This document shows positions 19,870 through 27,511 of a DNA stretch of 34,628 nucleotides, piece after piece. The position numbers and the translations under genes were made by a program. Numbering within the stretch: position 1 is the first letter of the stretch; each line of letters opens with the position of its first letter. This stretch comes from Candidatus Saccharimonadales bacterium (lineage in GTDB: Bacteria > Patescibacteriota > Saccharimonadia > Saccharimonadales > UBA10212): positions 1 to 34,628 of the forward strand of contig JANWHE010000017.1 in NCBI GenBank assembly GCA_025450575.1. The letters run 5' to 3'. Under the pieces are notes generated by a model that worked only from the letters and a program-made list of their open reading frames with translations, was not told the origin of the DNA and ran no database searches.

Positions 19870-20013
19870 AAAAACAACAAAAGCCGGAATCCTTGCGGAT
19901 TCCATCTGTGACTGATTTTTAAGGTTACACCTCACCCGCCACAGCTGAGAGGAGTTACGTATCTGTTACTCCCCCTTAAGAGATTTCCACCTCATCGCAT
20001 GTGTTGCGAGGAT
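19870..20013 (-). ncRNA. Candidate small structured RNA, about 140 nt
   Basis: A free-standing unit with no ORF: promoter TTGACA-17-TAGAGT and a terminator with a GCAA tetraloop, GGAATCC (19903-19897) / GGATTCC (19892-19886), followed by TTTTGTTGTTTTT. Between them are TCGCA-ACACA-TGCGA near the 5' end; a hairpin with GGAGT and ACTCC arms around AACAGATACGTA; and CTCAGC/GC..TGAG further on. AAGGGGGAGTAAC recalls the start of the yybP-ykoY manganese riboswitch, but the rest does not fit. It is not an SRP RNA (no GGAA loop with the AGCAG side). It could be an attenuating leader for the island gene 250 bases downstream, or a regulatory RNA. Confidence 0.5.
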
Positions 20014-20019
20014 GTCAAT

Positions 20020-20048
20020 ACTCTACCACAAGATATCGCTAATGTCAA
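20020..20048 (-). promoter_or_regulatory. Promoter of the 140-nt RNA candidate
   Basis: Minus strand: consensus TTGACA (20048-20043), 17-bp spacer, TAGAGT (20025-20020). Start near 20013. Confidence 0.6.
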
Positions 20049-20094
20049 TAGTCCTTATAATGTTTCGAGCTTAAGCACAATAGGTATTAATAAA

Positions 20095-20797
20095 ATGAAA
20101 AGCCGCCCGAAGGCGGATGCCTAAGAGCGGCGGAAAGAACCGAGCGTTAATCGTTGGATGTGTGGGCCAGAGCCCGGAAGACAGGATTCGGCTCCTGTGA
20201 CCTTCCGGGCTCCGGCGGGGAGGCTCGATGCGATGTGTAGGCACGCAGCCCATCGCACCCAGCTGGGTGGTTCTGGCGAAGCGAGCGCGAAGCCGTTTGC
20301 CGTTTTGCCGGCCGGGCTCGCGGGCGCACGAGTTCGCGCTCCTCTGCAGAGAAGCCGACACAGAGTCCGCCGCAGAGAGACTCTCAACTCTCCGTTACGG
20401 AAACTTCGCCAGAACGCTTATAGCGGCATGACGCCGCGAACTTTGGGAACCGACTCGGTATCGTATCCGCCTCTTAGTCCTTTGTATTATCAACGTTAGG
20501 GACTGCAGAGGTTAGACGATACCCGTCCTGCCGCCATGATGCGTACACGACAGTACTGACGCCTCGCGTGAGAAAAGAGCGGCTTCTCGGCTTCTCTTGT
20601 CACTGGTGGCGATGCGGTTCCCTGGGTGTGCATCCTGTTTCGCTATCACTAAACAGGAGCGGACCCGAGCTTTTCCAAGAATCAGCGCGCCACAGACAAT
20701 CTGTTATCTATACCGCGCTGACCCTTGGACAATTTTGTCCAACTATAATCTCAAGGTTCAAAAAGCGAGGGAGTCCGTTGCCAGTCTCGACCTCGTT
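20095..20797 (-). ncRNA. Candidate large structured noncoding RNA, about 700 nt
   Basis: No convincing ORF in either strand; it has a near-consensus promoter and a clean terminator. Stems visible on the minus strand, in order: a continuous 15-bp helix 20728-20714 / 20689-20675 capped by ACAGA-TTG-TCTGT; TCCTGTTT / AAACAGGA (20658-20651 / 20640-20633) extended by GGGT...ACCC; GGTATCGT / ACGATACC (20523-20516 / 20464-20457) enclosing CCTCT / AGAGG and AGTCC / GGACT; GCGGC / GCCGC; GCGATG / CATCGC; and GCCGGAGCCCGGAAG (20216-20202) / 20180-20166 plus ACAGGA / TCCTGT across a 3-nt bulge. A long-range 8-bp helix GCGGCGGA (20373-20366) / TCCGCCGC (20134-20127) can close the 3' half. I do not recognise the family: the RNase P P4 motif, group I/II cores and rRNA words are not found. 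Confidence 0.6.
20097..20116 (-). terminator. Terminator of the 700-nt RNA candidate
   Basis: Minus strand CCGCC (20116-20112), TTCG tetraloop, GGCGG (20107-20103), then CTTTTCATTTTATT. Correct polarity only for minus-strand transcription. Confidence 0.8.
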
Positions 20798-20803
20798 ACA
20801 ACC

Positions 20804-20832
20804 ATTATAACTCATCTATAGGACAAAAGCAA
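20804..20832 (-). promoter_or_regulatory. Promoter of the 700-nt RNA candidate
   Basis: Minus strand TTGCTT (20832-20827), 17-bp spacer, TATAAT (20809-20804): identical hexamers and spacing to the tmRNA promoter. Start near 20797. A weak hairpin with five T at about 20791-20761 lies just inside the transcript and might cause early termination. Confidence 0.7.
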
Positions 20833-20844
20833 TCCCGCTATTTG

Positions 20845-21099
20845 TCAAATTTCTCCGAGAACTCTGCTCTTTCCTACTTTAGACAAGGCATCAGCGTGAG
20901 CGTCTTCTATAAGTTTCCGAGTTTCAGCTTGGTGTCTCTCTGTTACGCTGGGGTGATTATCAAGCAGCGCCAGCCCTCTAAGGGCTAGGTCTTGAAAGCG
21001 GGCTACCGTCAGCTCTTCTTCTGAGGGCCGCTGGACCGGCATACTGTCTCTTCTGGCTTCGGCTCCCGCGCTGGAATTAGCCAGCTCTGGCTGTCCCAT
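20845..21099 (-). CDS. Small helical protein of unknown function, 84 residues
   Basis: Not recognised. An acidic/basic, cysteine-free 84-residue protein; the first 27 residues are probably disordered (MGQPELANSSAGAEARRDSM) and the rest helical (EEELTVARFQDLALRGLALL ... HQAETRKLIEDAHADALSKV). It has its own promoter (TTGCCA-17-TATAAT) and Shine-Dalgarno (AGAGGA), so it is likely real. The promoter of the 700-nt RNA overlaps the space right after its stop, so read-through from this gene into the RNA is possible. Confidence 0.6.
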   Translation of the reverse strand: MGQPELANSSAGAEARRDSMPVQRPSEEELTVARFQDLALRGLALLDNHPSVTERHQAETRKLIEDAHADALSKVGKSRVLGEI

Positions 21100-21133
21100 T
21101 ATATATTCCTCTTAGTCTTTGACACGAAGAGCA

Positions 21134-21162
21134 ATTATAGGCTGTAGGTTTAGGGATGGCAA
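21134..21162 (-). promoter_or_regulatory. Promoter of the 84-residue protein
   Basis: Minus strand TTGCCA (21162-21157), 17-bp spacer, TATAAT (21139-21134); start near 21127 and a 28-nt leader with Shine-Dalgarno. Confidence 0.6.
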
Positions 21163-21178
21163 TAGCCGAAATCACACT

Positions 21179-23326
21179 TTATGCGGATTTGATCTCAACC
21201 TTGGCCCGGGGAAAACTGAAACCGAAGGTGCTACCCTTGCCTTCCGTACTCTGAAAGATGATGGCCCCACCCTGGGCAGCTATCACCTTCTTGGCCATGA
21301 ACAGGCCCAATCCCGTACCGTCTGGCCGCATCTTCCTAGCATTACCCGCTCGATAGAACTTGGCGAACAGATGGTGCTGCTCAGCTTTAGGCACCCCTAG
21401 CCCCGTATCTGTTACGGTGTAGCGGATTTCCTTGTCTGATGCCTCCAGGGCGACCTCTATAGAACCCCCGGCCGGCGTGTAGTAGATGGCGTTATCCATA
21501 AAGTTCATCACTACCTGCTGAATCTTGGTTTCATCGAGGTTGAGAGTTGGGAATTTATCGGGTTTTTTAAAGGCCAGCGTCAGATGATGGTTGGCGGCAG
21601 TATCCTGCAGCTGATCTACCTGGGCCTGTACCATCTTGGCCAGGTCCGTAGGCTTATTTTCGATAACGAACTTACCGCTTTGCAGCCGTGAGATATTCAG
21701 CAGATCAGCTATCAAAAAGACCATTCGCTCGGAACTGTCGAAGGCCTGCTGGATCATCTTACGCTCGTCCTTGGTCACCGGCCCAACGTCGCCTTCGAGT
21801 ACCATACTTAAGTAGCCCTTGATGGTCGTCAGCGGCGTCCGTAGCTGATGGCTGGCCATGCTTATGAATTCGTCCTTGGTCTGATCCAATTCCTTAAGCC
21901 GCGTGTTGGCCTGCCTAAGCTGCTTGGTGGCTTCATCCACTTTTTCCTGCAGCGTAATGTTGAAGCGTGATATCTGTTCGAACCGCAGCGCGTTTTCTAT
22001 GGCGATCGCCAGTTCGTCAGCCATAATGCCCAGCAGGCGAGTATCCAGACTGTTTAACATATCGCCGCTTTTCTTATGGCCGACCATGAGGTAGCCGACC
22101 CGTGAATTGTGGGTGGATAGACGGATAAGGCCGGCGCAGCTGATGGCATCCAGGTAATCTTTCAGCCCTTGACGGTTAGCCGATAGGTCATCCGTGATCA
22201 GCAGCGGTTCACGCAACGATTTTATCTGGCCGACAATTTCATCGGGGATCTCAGCGGCGAATGAAGCCGTACCGATCTGCTTCACCTCTTTATCCGGATA
22301 AAAGGCCAGGAAACGGCAGCCGGACAGTTTCATATTTTTAGTCAGCGATCGCGACGATTCCGTCAATAACGGCTCCAAGCGGATGTTCCCCACCAGTATG
22401 TTGCTAAGATCATCCAATAGGACCTGAGGCTCGTAAGCATCCTTGAAAAAAATACGGTTAGTGGCCTTATCGAAAAACTTCTTGACCGGCTGGAAGGCGA
22501 CCGCCGTGATGACGGCCAGAGCCACGTAAAAAATCCGCTGGGAGTTGGTTATCGGCCCGCTATTGAAAGAGAATATTTGGCCGACGAAGAACGCCAGCCC
22601 CGAGTAAATCACTATCACTAGAGAGAAAGTCAGAAGGTAGGCTACAGCCCGCGCCACGGTCAGCCGGATATCGAACAGCCGGTGCTTTAAGATCGCGTAA
22701 GCCATCGAGCCGGTCAGGATAAGCGTCAGCAAGGGAGCGAAACTGATAAATGACGTGTTCTTGAACACGGATACCAAGACGAAGTTAGTGAAAACGATGG
22801 CCGCGAAACAAGTCACCACCCCGGCAATAACTACTCTTAGCTGGTTTTTCATCTGGCCGGTGGCCCGTTTGAAGCGTTTGACGAGCAGGTAAATAGCGGT
22901 GCCCAGATATCCCAGGATTAAAATTATGAAGAATAAGATACCGGGAGCCACTATCGGCTGAGAGTGGTTATTTAAGCCTTTGAATACTAGCGGCGTCTGG
23001 GTCAGCGCCATTACGAATAAAAGATAATAAAGCGCCGGACGGGCGAATCTTACGGACCGGAAGCTGCCGTTGGGGAATATGGCGAAACTGCTTAAGACGA
23101 AGTAATCCTGCAGGGCCGCCGAGGCCAGGACGAGTCTTACCCAAGTAATCTGGGCCGGCCCTGCCGGGTGGAGTGATAGGTAGGTTATCGTCGCCCACAG
23201 GCCCATGCTTAGCGACAGATAGAAAAACCGCTTATTCATATCTTTCTGCGGGTTATTCAGCAACACCGTCAGCCCCAAGATGGAGTTTACGACAACTGAT
23301 AGAATAAGGATTATTACTTCGAGCAT
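21179..23326 (-). CDS. Membrane sensor histidine kinase (7TM-GAF-HisKA-HATPase)
   Basis: A 715-residue kinase. Residues about 1-270 hold seven to nine membrane helices like the N-terminal 7TM region of kinases/diguanylate cyclases. About 300-460 is a GAF-like domain (LDDLSNILVGNIRLEPLLTESS ... LLGIMADELAIAIENAL). About 460-485 is coiled coil. HisKA has the phospho-acceptor His in FISMASHQLRTPLTTIKGYL at about 490. The HATPase boxes are N: QVVMNFMDNAIYYT, G1: DTGLGVPK, F: LFAKFYRAG and G2: DGTGLGLFMAKKV. It probably senses a membrane or envelope signal. No cognate regulator is adjacent; the nearest receiver is at 27136. It is divergent from the nitroreductase with only five bases between start codons, so each promoter must lie in the other's coding region. 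Confidence 0.92.
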   Translation of the reverse strand: MLEVIILILSVVVNSILGLTVLLNNPQKDMNKRFFYLSLSMGLWATITYLSLHPAGPAQITWVRLVLASAALQDYFVLSSFAIFPNGSFRSVRFARPALYYLLFVMALTQTPLVFKGLNNHSQPIVAPGILFFIILILGYLGTAIYLLVKRFKRATGQMKNQLRVVIAGVVTCFAAIVFTNFVLVSVFKNTSFISFAPLLTLILTGSMAYAILKHRLFDIRLTVARAVAYLLTFSLVIVIYSGLAFFVGQIFSFNSGPITNSQRIFYVALAVITAVAFQPVKKFFDKATNRIFFKDAYEPQVLLDDLSNILVGNIRLEPLLTESSRSLTKNMKLSGCRFLAFYPDKEVKQIGTASFAAEIPDEIVGQIKSLREPLLITDDLSANRQGLKDYLDAISCAGLIRLSTHNSRVGYLMVGHKKSGDMLNSLDTRLLGIMADELAIAIENALRFEQISRFNITLQEKVDEATKQLRQANTRLKELDQTKDEFISMASHQLRTPLTTIKGYLSMVLEGDVGPVTKDERKMIQQAFDSSERMVFLIADLLNISRLQSGKFVIENKPTDLAKMVQAQVDQLQDTAANHHLTLAFKKPDKFPTLNLDETKIQQVVMNFMDNAIYYTPAGGSIEVALEASDKEIRYTVTDTGLGVPKAEQHHLFAKFYRAGNARKMRPDGTGLGLFMAKKVIAAQGGAIIFQSTEGKGSTFGFSFPRAKVEIKSA

Positions 23327-23331
23327 TATTT

Positions 23332-24288
23332 ATGTCTGATTATTTGTCTGAAAGCATAAACGATATCTTGAGTATATCTCGCCTGGCTCCTTCCGTACAT
23401 AACTCCCAGCCCTGGAAAGTCAAAGTCCAAGGAGAGAACATGGTAATTCTGCTTGACGGGGACAGGCTGCTCACGCATGGCGATCCGGCAGGCCGCCAGG
23501 CCTTCATTAGCTTGGGGATTTTTACGGAAGCCTGTCTGATAGCTCTGGAGCACTTAGGGTTCAAGGCCGGCGCGCCGCGGATGGAAAACGAAACGGTCAT
23601 TATAAAAACCGCTCCAAAATCCGGCGCGCCGGCTGACGAGGACATCGAAGCGCTGCGTCAGCGTTTTACCGACCGTAGTGTCTATAAGAAAACGGCTTTC
23701 TCGCCGGCGGACGCCGCGCGCCTGAATACGCTCTGGCATTCCAAAAATATCCAGATACGTTCCACCGGCGACCGGCCGATAATCGAACGCTGCGCCCAGC
23801 TCACCCGCCAAGCCTTGCTGCTGGCCTTCAGTAACCCGGCTTTTCGCCAAGAACTGACTGAGTTCTTCTCGTCCAGCGCCAAAGTGCCGTATGGGATCCC
23901 GCTGTCGACGCTCGGCGCCCCCCGCCTCAAGTCGTTATTCGTCAAGCGCCTGATAAATAGCGGAGTTAACCGGCGCCAGGAGGCCCAAGCCGAATATGAA
24001 CGATGGATGTCAGCTAGCGGGCTGGTATTCGTACTAGCGGCCGGCGACTCCAAACCCTATTGGGTGGAAAGCGGCCGGGCGTATCTGCGGGCCAGCTTAG
24101 AGGTCCAGAAAATGGGCTTAAGCCAGGCTACTTCGGCGGCGATTGTGGAGGCCGCGGACTTTCATGAGGATATAGAAAAATTACTGAAGACCGATAAGAG
24201 GATCCAGGCGGTGATACGTGTGGGACGCGGCCAAAGCAAGCGCCGGCCTTCGGGCCGGTTCACGCCTGCCGAACTGTTGGCTACATAG
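23332..24288 (+). CDS. Nitroreductase-family protein (Acg/Rv3131-like)
   Basis: A 318-residue flavoprotein-fold protein of the nitroreductase superfamily. Its N-terminal ISRLAPSVHNSQPWKVKV (15-32) is the hallmark of the Acg-like branch (FMN phosphate/ribityl contacts). A second family segment is SGRAYLRASLEVQKMGLSQATSA (about 246-268), and the conserved end is RIQAVIRVGRG. Acg-like proteins bind FMN with a lid that can block substrate and may store rather than use flavin. The gene lies next to ThiF-like and PaaK-like genes on the other strand; in Mycobacterium ThiF and nitroreductase domains occur fused (Rv1355c family). Its 3' end overlaps the ThiF-like gene by eight bases. Confidence 0.82.
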   Translation: MSDYLSESINDILSISRLAPSVHNSQPWKVKVQGENMVILLDGDRLLTHGDPAGRQAFISLGIFTEACLIALEHLGFKAGAPRMENETVIIKTAPKSGAPADEDIEALRQRFTDRSVYKKTAFSPADAARLNTLWHSKNIQIRSTGDRPIIERCAQLTRQALLLAFSNPAFRQELTEFFSSSAKVPYGIPLSTLGAPRLKSLFVKRLINSGVNRRQEAQAEYERWMSASGLVFVLAAGDSKPYWVESGRAYLRASLEVQKMGLSQATSAAIVEAADFHEDIEKLLKTDKRIQAVIRVGRGQSKRRPSGRFTPAELLAT

Positions 24289-25531
24289 CGTCCAGTGAGC
24301 GGCGCAATATCTTAGTGTGCCGCCGGTGCGCCCGGCGGTGGGCCAGTTTGCTATATTCTGGCACCAGCAGCTTATCAAGCGAGATATTAGTCCGTCCGGA
24401 CGGCAGGGTTTGCCCTAAGGCGATTCTTCTGACGGCATAAGTGGTTACTCCGCCGGTCATTAATACCGTGGAACCTAACTGAGGATGAGTGACTATGGAA
24501 GAGCCGATCTTAAGCAGCGATTTCTGAAGGGTTATCGGCATATTCTTGGTCTGAATTATAGAGGCGGCATGCTTCTGCCACTCACGGTGGTTCATATCTT
24601 GGCGGCCAAGGATTTTTTCTATATCCGGAACTAGGCCGTGGAACAGCTGGCGCCCGGGCTCCAGGTCAAAGCGCTCCACATCGAGCATAACCGAATCGCC
24701 CAGTTCGGTGGCCATAATGACCGGCAGACCGCGTTTTTTGGCCTCCAGACGCAGGCGGATCTTAATCTCCAAATCGTCAATCTCGTCTATCACGGCCCTT
24801 ACCGGCCAGGGCGAGTCGAAAAGTTCTTCAACAGAACCGGCGGTTATTTTGGAAAAGCGTTTGATCTGCATGTAAGGGTTCATCTCGTAGGCTTTGCGGG
24901 CTACGGACAGTGACTTCTCTGTGCCGACGTCGCTCACTCCAGTTAATATCCGATTAAGGTTAGAACCGCTGATTACGGCGCCGTCGGCTATCTTAAGCTG
25001 GCGGGACGCGCCGCTCAATACTAAGGACAAGGCTCCGGCGCTGCCGACGCTCATGCCGACGCAGGCCACCGGAAAATCATAAAGGGTTTTTTGCTCGCCG
25101 GCGGTTATCAAGTCCCGGTTCCTGATGGTACGCAGCCGGGTAAAATCTTCCTCCGCCAGGACGTGCACAAGTTCTTGGCGCCACGGATAGTAGACCCAGG
25201 CTCCCAGCTGCCAGGATTTACTCGAACCGTAATGCTCCTTGAGTTTCTCTTTGATGGAGTTGATCTGAATGGTTTCGTTGGCCCGGTATAAAAACGCGTC
25301 GAGGCTGAGCTGGAGCTCGGCATACTGCTCATCGTAATTATCTATGATATTGACGATGGGCTGAGCGCCGATTAATTCCTGGAACTGCTTCTGAGCGTTC
25401 TTTCGGGCCATATCTATTACTAGAGGGATTTCGCCAAGTGAGCTAAAGGCTTGCGTCTTCTTTTTGGCAGCCCGCAGAAAACTTGGCCATTCCGCGGAGT
25501 GATCCTGATTAGTCAGCCGGGCGTGCGCCAT
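24281..25531 (-). CDS. ThiF/E1-like adenylyltransferase-fold protein without catalytic Cys
   Basis: A 416-residue protein. An N-terminal helical region (1-150) is followed by a Rossmann E1 core: nucleotide loop VACVGMSVGSAGALSL (155-170), ADGAVISGSNLNRIL (182-196; normally DxDxVxxSNLNRQ), a Lys at 206 in VGTEKS, and VIDEIDDLEIKIRLRLEAKKRGLPVIMATELG. E1-like enzymes activate a carboxylate with ATP. The only Cys is C157 before the glycine loop, so there is no Cys for a thioester and no zinc CxxC pairs. The first Asp of the Mg/ATP site is intact. It follows the PaaK-like gene by one base, so the two are an operon. Confidence 0.8.
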   Translation of the reverse strand: MAHARLTNQDHSAEWPSFLRAAKKKTQAFSSLGEIPLVIDMARKNAQKQFQELIGAQPIVNIIDNYDEQYAELQLSLDAFLYRANETIQINSIKEKLKEHYGSSKSWQLGAWVYYPWRQELVHVLAEEDFTRLRTIRNRDLITAGEQKTLYDFPVACVGMSVGSAGALSLVLSGASRQLKIADGAVISGSNLNRILTGVSDVGTEKSLSVARKAYEMNPYMQIKRFSKITAGSVEELFDSPWPVRAVIDEIDDLEIKIRLRLEAKKRGLPVIMATELGDSVMLDVERFDLEPGRQLFHGLVPDIEKILGRQDMNHREWQKHAASIIQTKNMPITLQKSLLKIGSSIVTHPQLGSTVLMTGGVTTYAVRRIALGQTLPSGRTNISLDKLLVPEYSKLAHRRAHRRHTKILRRSLDAM

Positions 25532-25532
25532 C

Positions 25533-27011
25533 TTACCTCGACTTCAAGGCGTCGGCCGTCCAGCGCTGTTTATTGACTGTCCGCGGGAAGTATTTAGGGT
25601 CGTCGTGAGCCTTCAGGATAACTTTCGGCACGGCTTTATCGCCGATTGAGATCTTAAGTTTGCGGTACTCGAAATTATCAGTGTCCAGCGTCTCGGCTAT
25701 GGAATGCTGGACATGCTGCAAGATGTTTTTACTCGGCTTTTGATTTTTCCTGAGTTCAACTACGATTTCCAAATACTGGTCGAGGTTTTTTTTATGTTTG
25801 ATACCCATGACGAATCTTCCGGTTATGTAATGAGTAACCTCCTCTTTAAAAAGGGCCTTCTTGATGTTTTCGGGGTATATCAGCACGGCATATAAACTGA
25901 CGGTGAAGTCCGAACGGCCGTGCACGTAAACGAACGGTCTGGCCCAAGCCTCGATATCAATTCCGTGTTTATCGATATCCTTGATGAAGCTCGGCCCATC
26001 GTCTACCAAATCTTCCAGTTTAGTAACCACTCCGCCGATGTCCTTGATGTTGTATCGGACTAAGGGTATACCCGTAGACGCCGTAAAGACTATATTACTA
26101 TCAACTGTCTCTATGAATCTTTTGCGCGGATCGTATTGAGAAAGGGTCGGTAACACCTGGCGGCCAAAATAATTTTCCTGCAGGTTCCGGCGATAAATCC
26201 GTCGGCGCAATAAAACTGATAGGGGGGTTTCGTAAGCCACGATGCCGGCGTCTACCGTCCCATAGATACTGGTGACTTTAGAAGGGTCATCATAGGCCGT
26301 GCCGCGTCTGAGGAAATAATCCCTTAGCTCCTCACCGATGACTTCACCAGCTGGCGTGAAGCCAACTTTGAGCTTCTTCCAGTCAAAGCCTTCTTCGACT
26401 CCTTTGTCTATCAGATCCTTCAGGAACGGCGGGTAGCCGGCTAAGATCAGCTGCTGGTAATTTTCGTGCAGGCGTTTTATAACCGCCAGTGCGTCGGTTA
26501 CGTCCAGCGCCGGCGTGATGATGTTGAGCTTTAAGCCTTTACGGCTGGCTTCGATACCGCCAAGCGTCGTGTAAGAGCCGGCTATCCAGATACCCATCGA
26601 GAAGCAGACGACCAGAAGCGTGGGTATTTCGTCGCAGCCGAAATTGTTTTTGTACATGTCGTAGAAAAATTCGGCGGCTTCCGCCTGCTGGGCTTGGTTC
26701 CTTAGCCAAAAAAATGGTTCGCCGGACGAGCCTGAGCTAACGGATATGATGTCGCCGTTGAACTCGCTGCCATCCCACATCAATTCGCGCATCGGATATT
26801 GTCGCAGGTAATTATCTTTGGTAACTAGCGGCAACCGCTGAAAATCAGCGAAATTCCTTACGGATTTAGAATCGACTCCGTTTTTCTTTAAGAAGTCCTT
26901 ATAGGCCGGTACCCGCTTGGCAACGGCGTGAAAAGTCTTAAGAGCCTGCTTTTGCCCCTGCTTTTCTAAGTCAGAAACGCCCCGGGAATATGTCTTATAT
27001 ATGCTTGCCAT
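25533..27011 (-). CDS. Phenylacetate-CoA ligase (PaaK)-like AMP-binding enzyme
   Basis: A 492-residue adenylate-forming enzyme of the PaaK/CapK type. The ATP phosphate loop is SVSSGSSGEP (90-99). Further marks are AGYPPFLKDLIDKGVEEGFD, TPAGEVIGEELRDYFL, SIYGTVDAGIVAYE, then FTASTGIPLVRYNIKDIGGVV and the C-terminal mobile domain with GRSDFTVSLYAVLIYPENI. It would activate a carboxylate as an acyl-AMP; CoA as acceptor is not proven. N-terminal AVAKRVPAYKDFLKKNG is typical. First gene of an operon with the ThiF-like gene. -10 box TATAAT at 27048-27043. Confidence 0.85.
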   Translation of the reverse strand: MASIYKTYSRGVSDLEKQGQKQALKTFHAVAKRVPAYKDFLKKNGVDSKSVRNFADFQRLPLVTKDNYLRQYPMRELMWDGSEFNGDIISVSSGSSGEPFFWLRNQAQQAEAAEFFYDMYKNNFGCDEIPTLLVVCFSMGIWIAGSYTTLGGIEASRKGLKLNIITPALDVTDALAVIKRLHENYQQLILAGYPPFLKDLIDKGVEEGFDWKKLKVGFTPAGEVIGEELRDYFLRRGTAYDDPSKVTSIYGTVDAGIVAYETPLSVLLRRRIYRRNLQENYFGRQVLPTLSQYDPRKRFIETVDSNIVFTASTGIPLVRYNIKDIGGVVTKLEDLVDDGPSFIKDIDKHGIDIEAWARPFVYVHGRSDFTVSLYAVLIYPENIKKALFKEEVTHYITGRFVMGIKHKKNLDQYLEIVVELRKNQKPSKNILQHVQHSIAETLDTDNFEYRKLKISIGDKAVPKVILKAHDDPKYFPRTVNKQRWTADALKSR

Positions 27012-27042
27012 TTAATCTTATTTGTATTTTTATATCGTACAA

Positions 27043-27048
27043 ATTATA
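27043..27048 (-). promoter_or_regulatory. -10 box of the PaaK-ThiF operon
   Basis: Minus strand TATAAT; start near 27036, about 25 nt of AT-rich leader. No good -35 seen. Confidence 0.45.
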
Positions 27049-27122
27049 GGATAACGAAGTGCGTGCTTTCTGTCTACATATCAGGCTTAAATGTCCGCCT
27101 GGACTGACTGCCCCGCAAGATG

Positions 27123-27135
27123 TAAAATTTAACTG
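27123..27135 (+). promoter_or_regulatory. -10 box placed for a leaderless receiver mRNA
   Basis: TAAAAT (27123-27128) ends seven bases before the ATG at 27136; no Shine-Dalgarno. Confidence 0.5.
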
Positions 27136-27507
27136 ATGGCTAAGATTGCGATTATTGAAGACGACCTGGCGATAGCTCAGATGTACCGCCTGAAGTTCGA
27201 GGCTGAGGGCTACAAGGTGGAGATTGCCGAGAACGGCAAGTTGGGGCTAGAGCTCTGCGAGCGGCTAAAACCGGACTTAATCCTGCTGGATCTGATGATG
27301 CCGGAAATGAACGGTGACGAGATGCTGGCTAAGATGCGCACCACCGATTGGGGAAAGGATACCAAAGTCATCATCCTAACCAACGTCGGCGAGCAGGAAG
27401 CTCCGGAGCAGCTCAAGGACCTGCGGGTCAGCGGTTACATCGTCAAGGCCGAGATGACTCCTAAACAAGTAGCGGAACTGGCCAAAAAAGAGCTAGCTGC
27501 CGCTTAA
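27136..27507 (+). CDS. Single-domain response regulator (CheY-like receiver)
   Basis: A 123-residue receiver domain with no output domain. All key residues are present: acidic pair D9-D10, phospho-acceptor D52 in LLDLMMP, T82 in ILTN, K104 in YIVKAEM. It signals by protein contact or passes phosphate on. Partner kinases could be those at 21179 or 30901; neither is adjacent. The ATG is preceded by a -10 box at leaderless distance. murD follows after four bases and is probably co-transcribed, though a signalling-wall pairing is unusual. Confidence 0.93.
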   Translation: MAKIAIIEDDLAIAQMYRLKFEAEGYKVEIAENGKLGLELCERLKPDLILLDLMMPEMNGDEMLAKMRTTDWGKDTKVIILTNVGEQEAPEQLKDLRVSGYIVKAEMTPKQVAELAKKELAAA

Positions 27508-27511
27508 ACTT

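Noticed and set aside
19905-19990. yybP-ykoY manganese riboswitch
   Set aside because: Only the AAGGGGGAGTA block matches; the second conserved loop and paired spacing are missing, and the downstream gene is not a transporter.
20095-20797. RNase P RNA (rnpB)
   Set aside because: Considered because of length and position, but neither GAGGAAAGTCC-type nor ACAGAA-type P4 strands are present on either strand.
20071-20821. Several open frames of 60-113 residues in the RNA region, both strands
   Set aside because: None has a Shine-Dalgarno or recognisable protein character, they overlap each other, and the region is full of base-paired arms that fit an RNA better.
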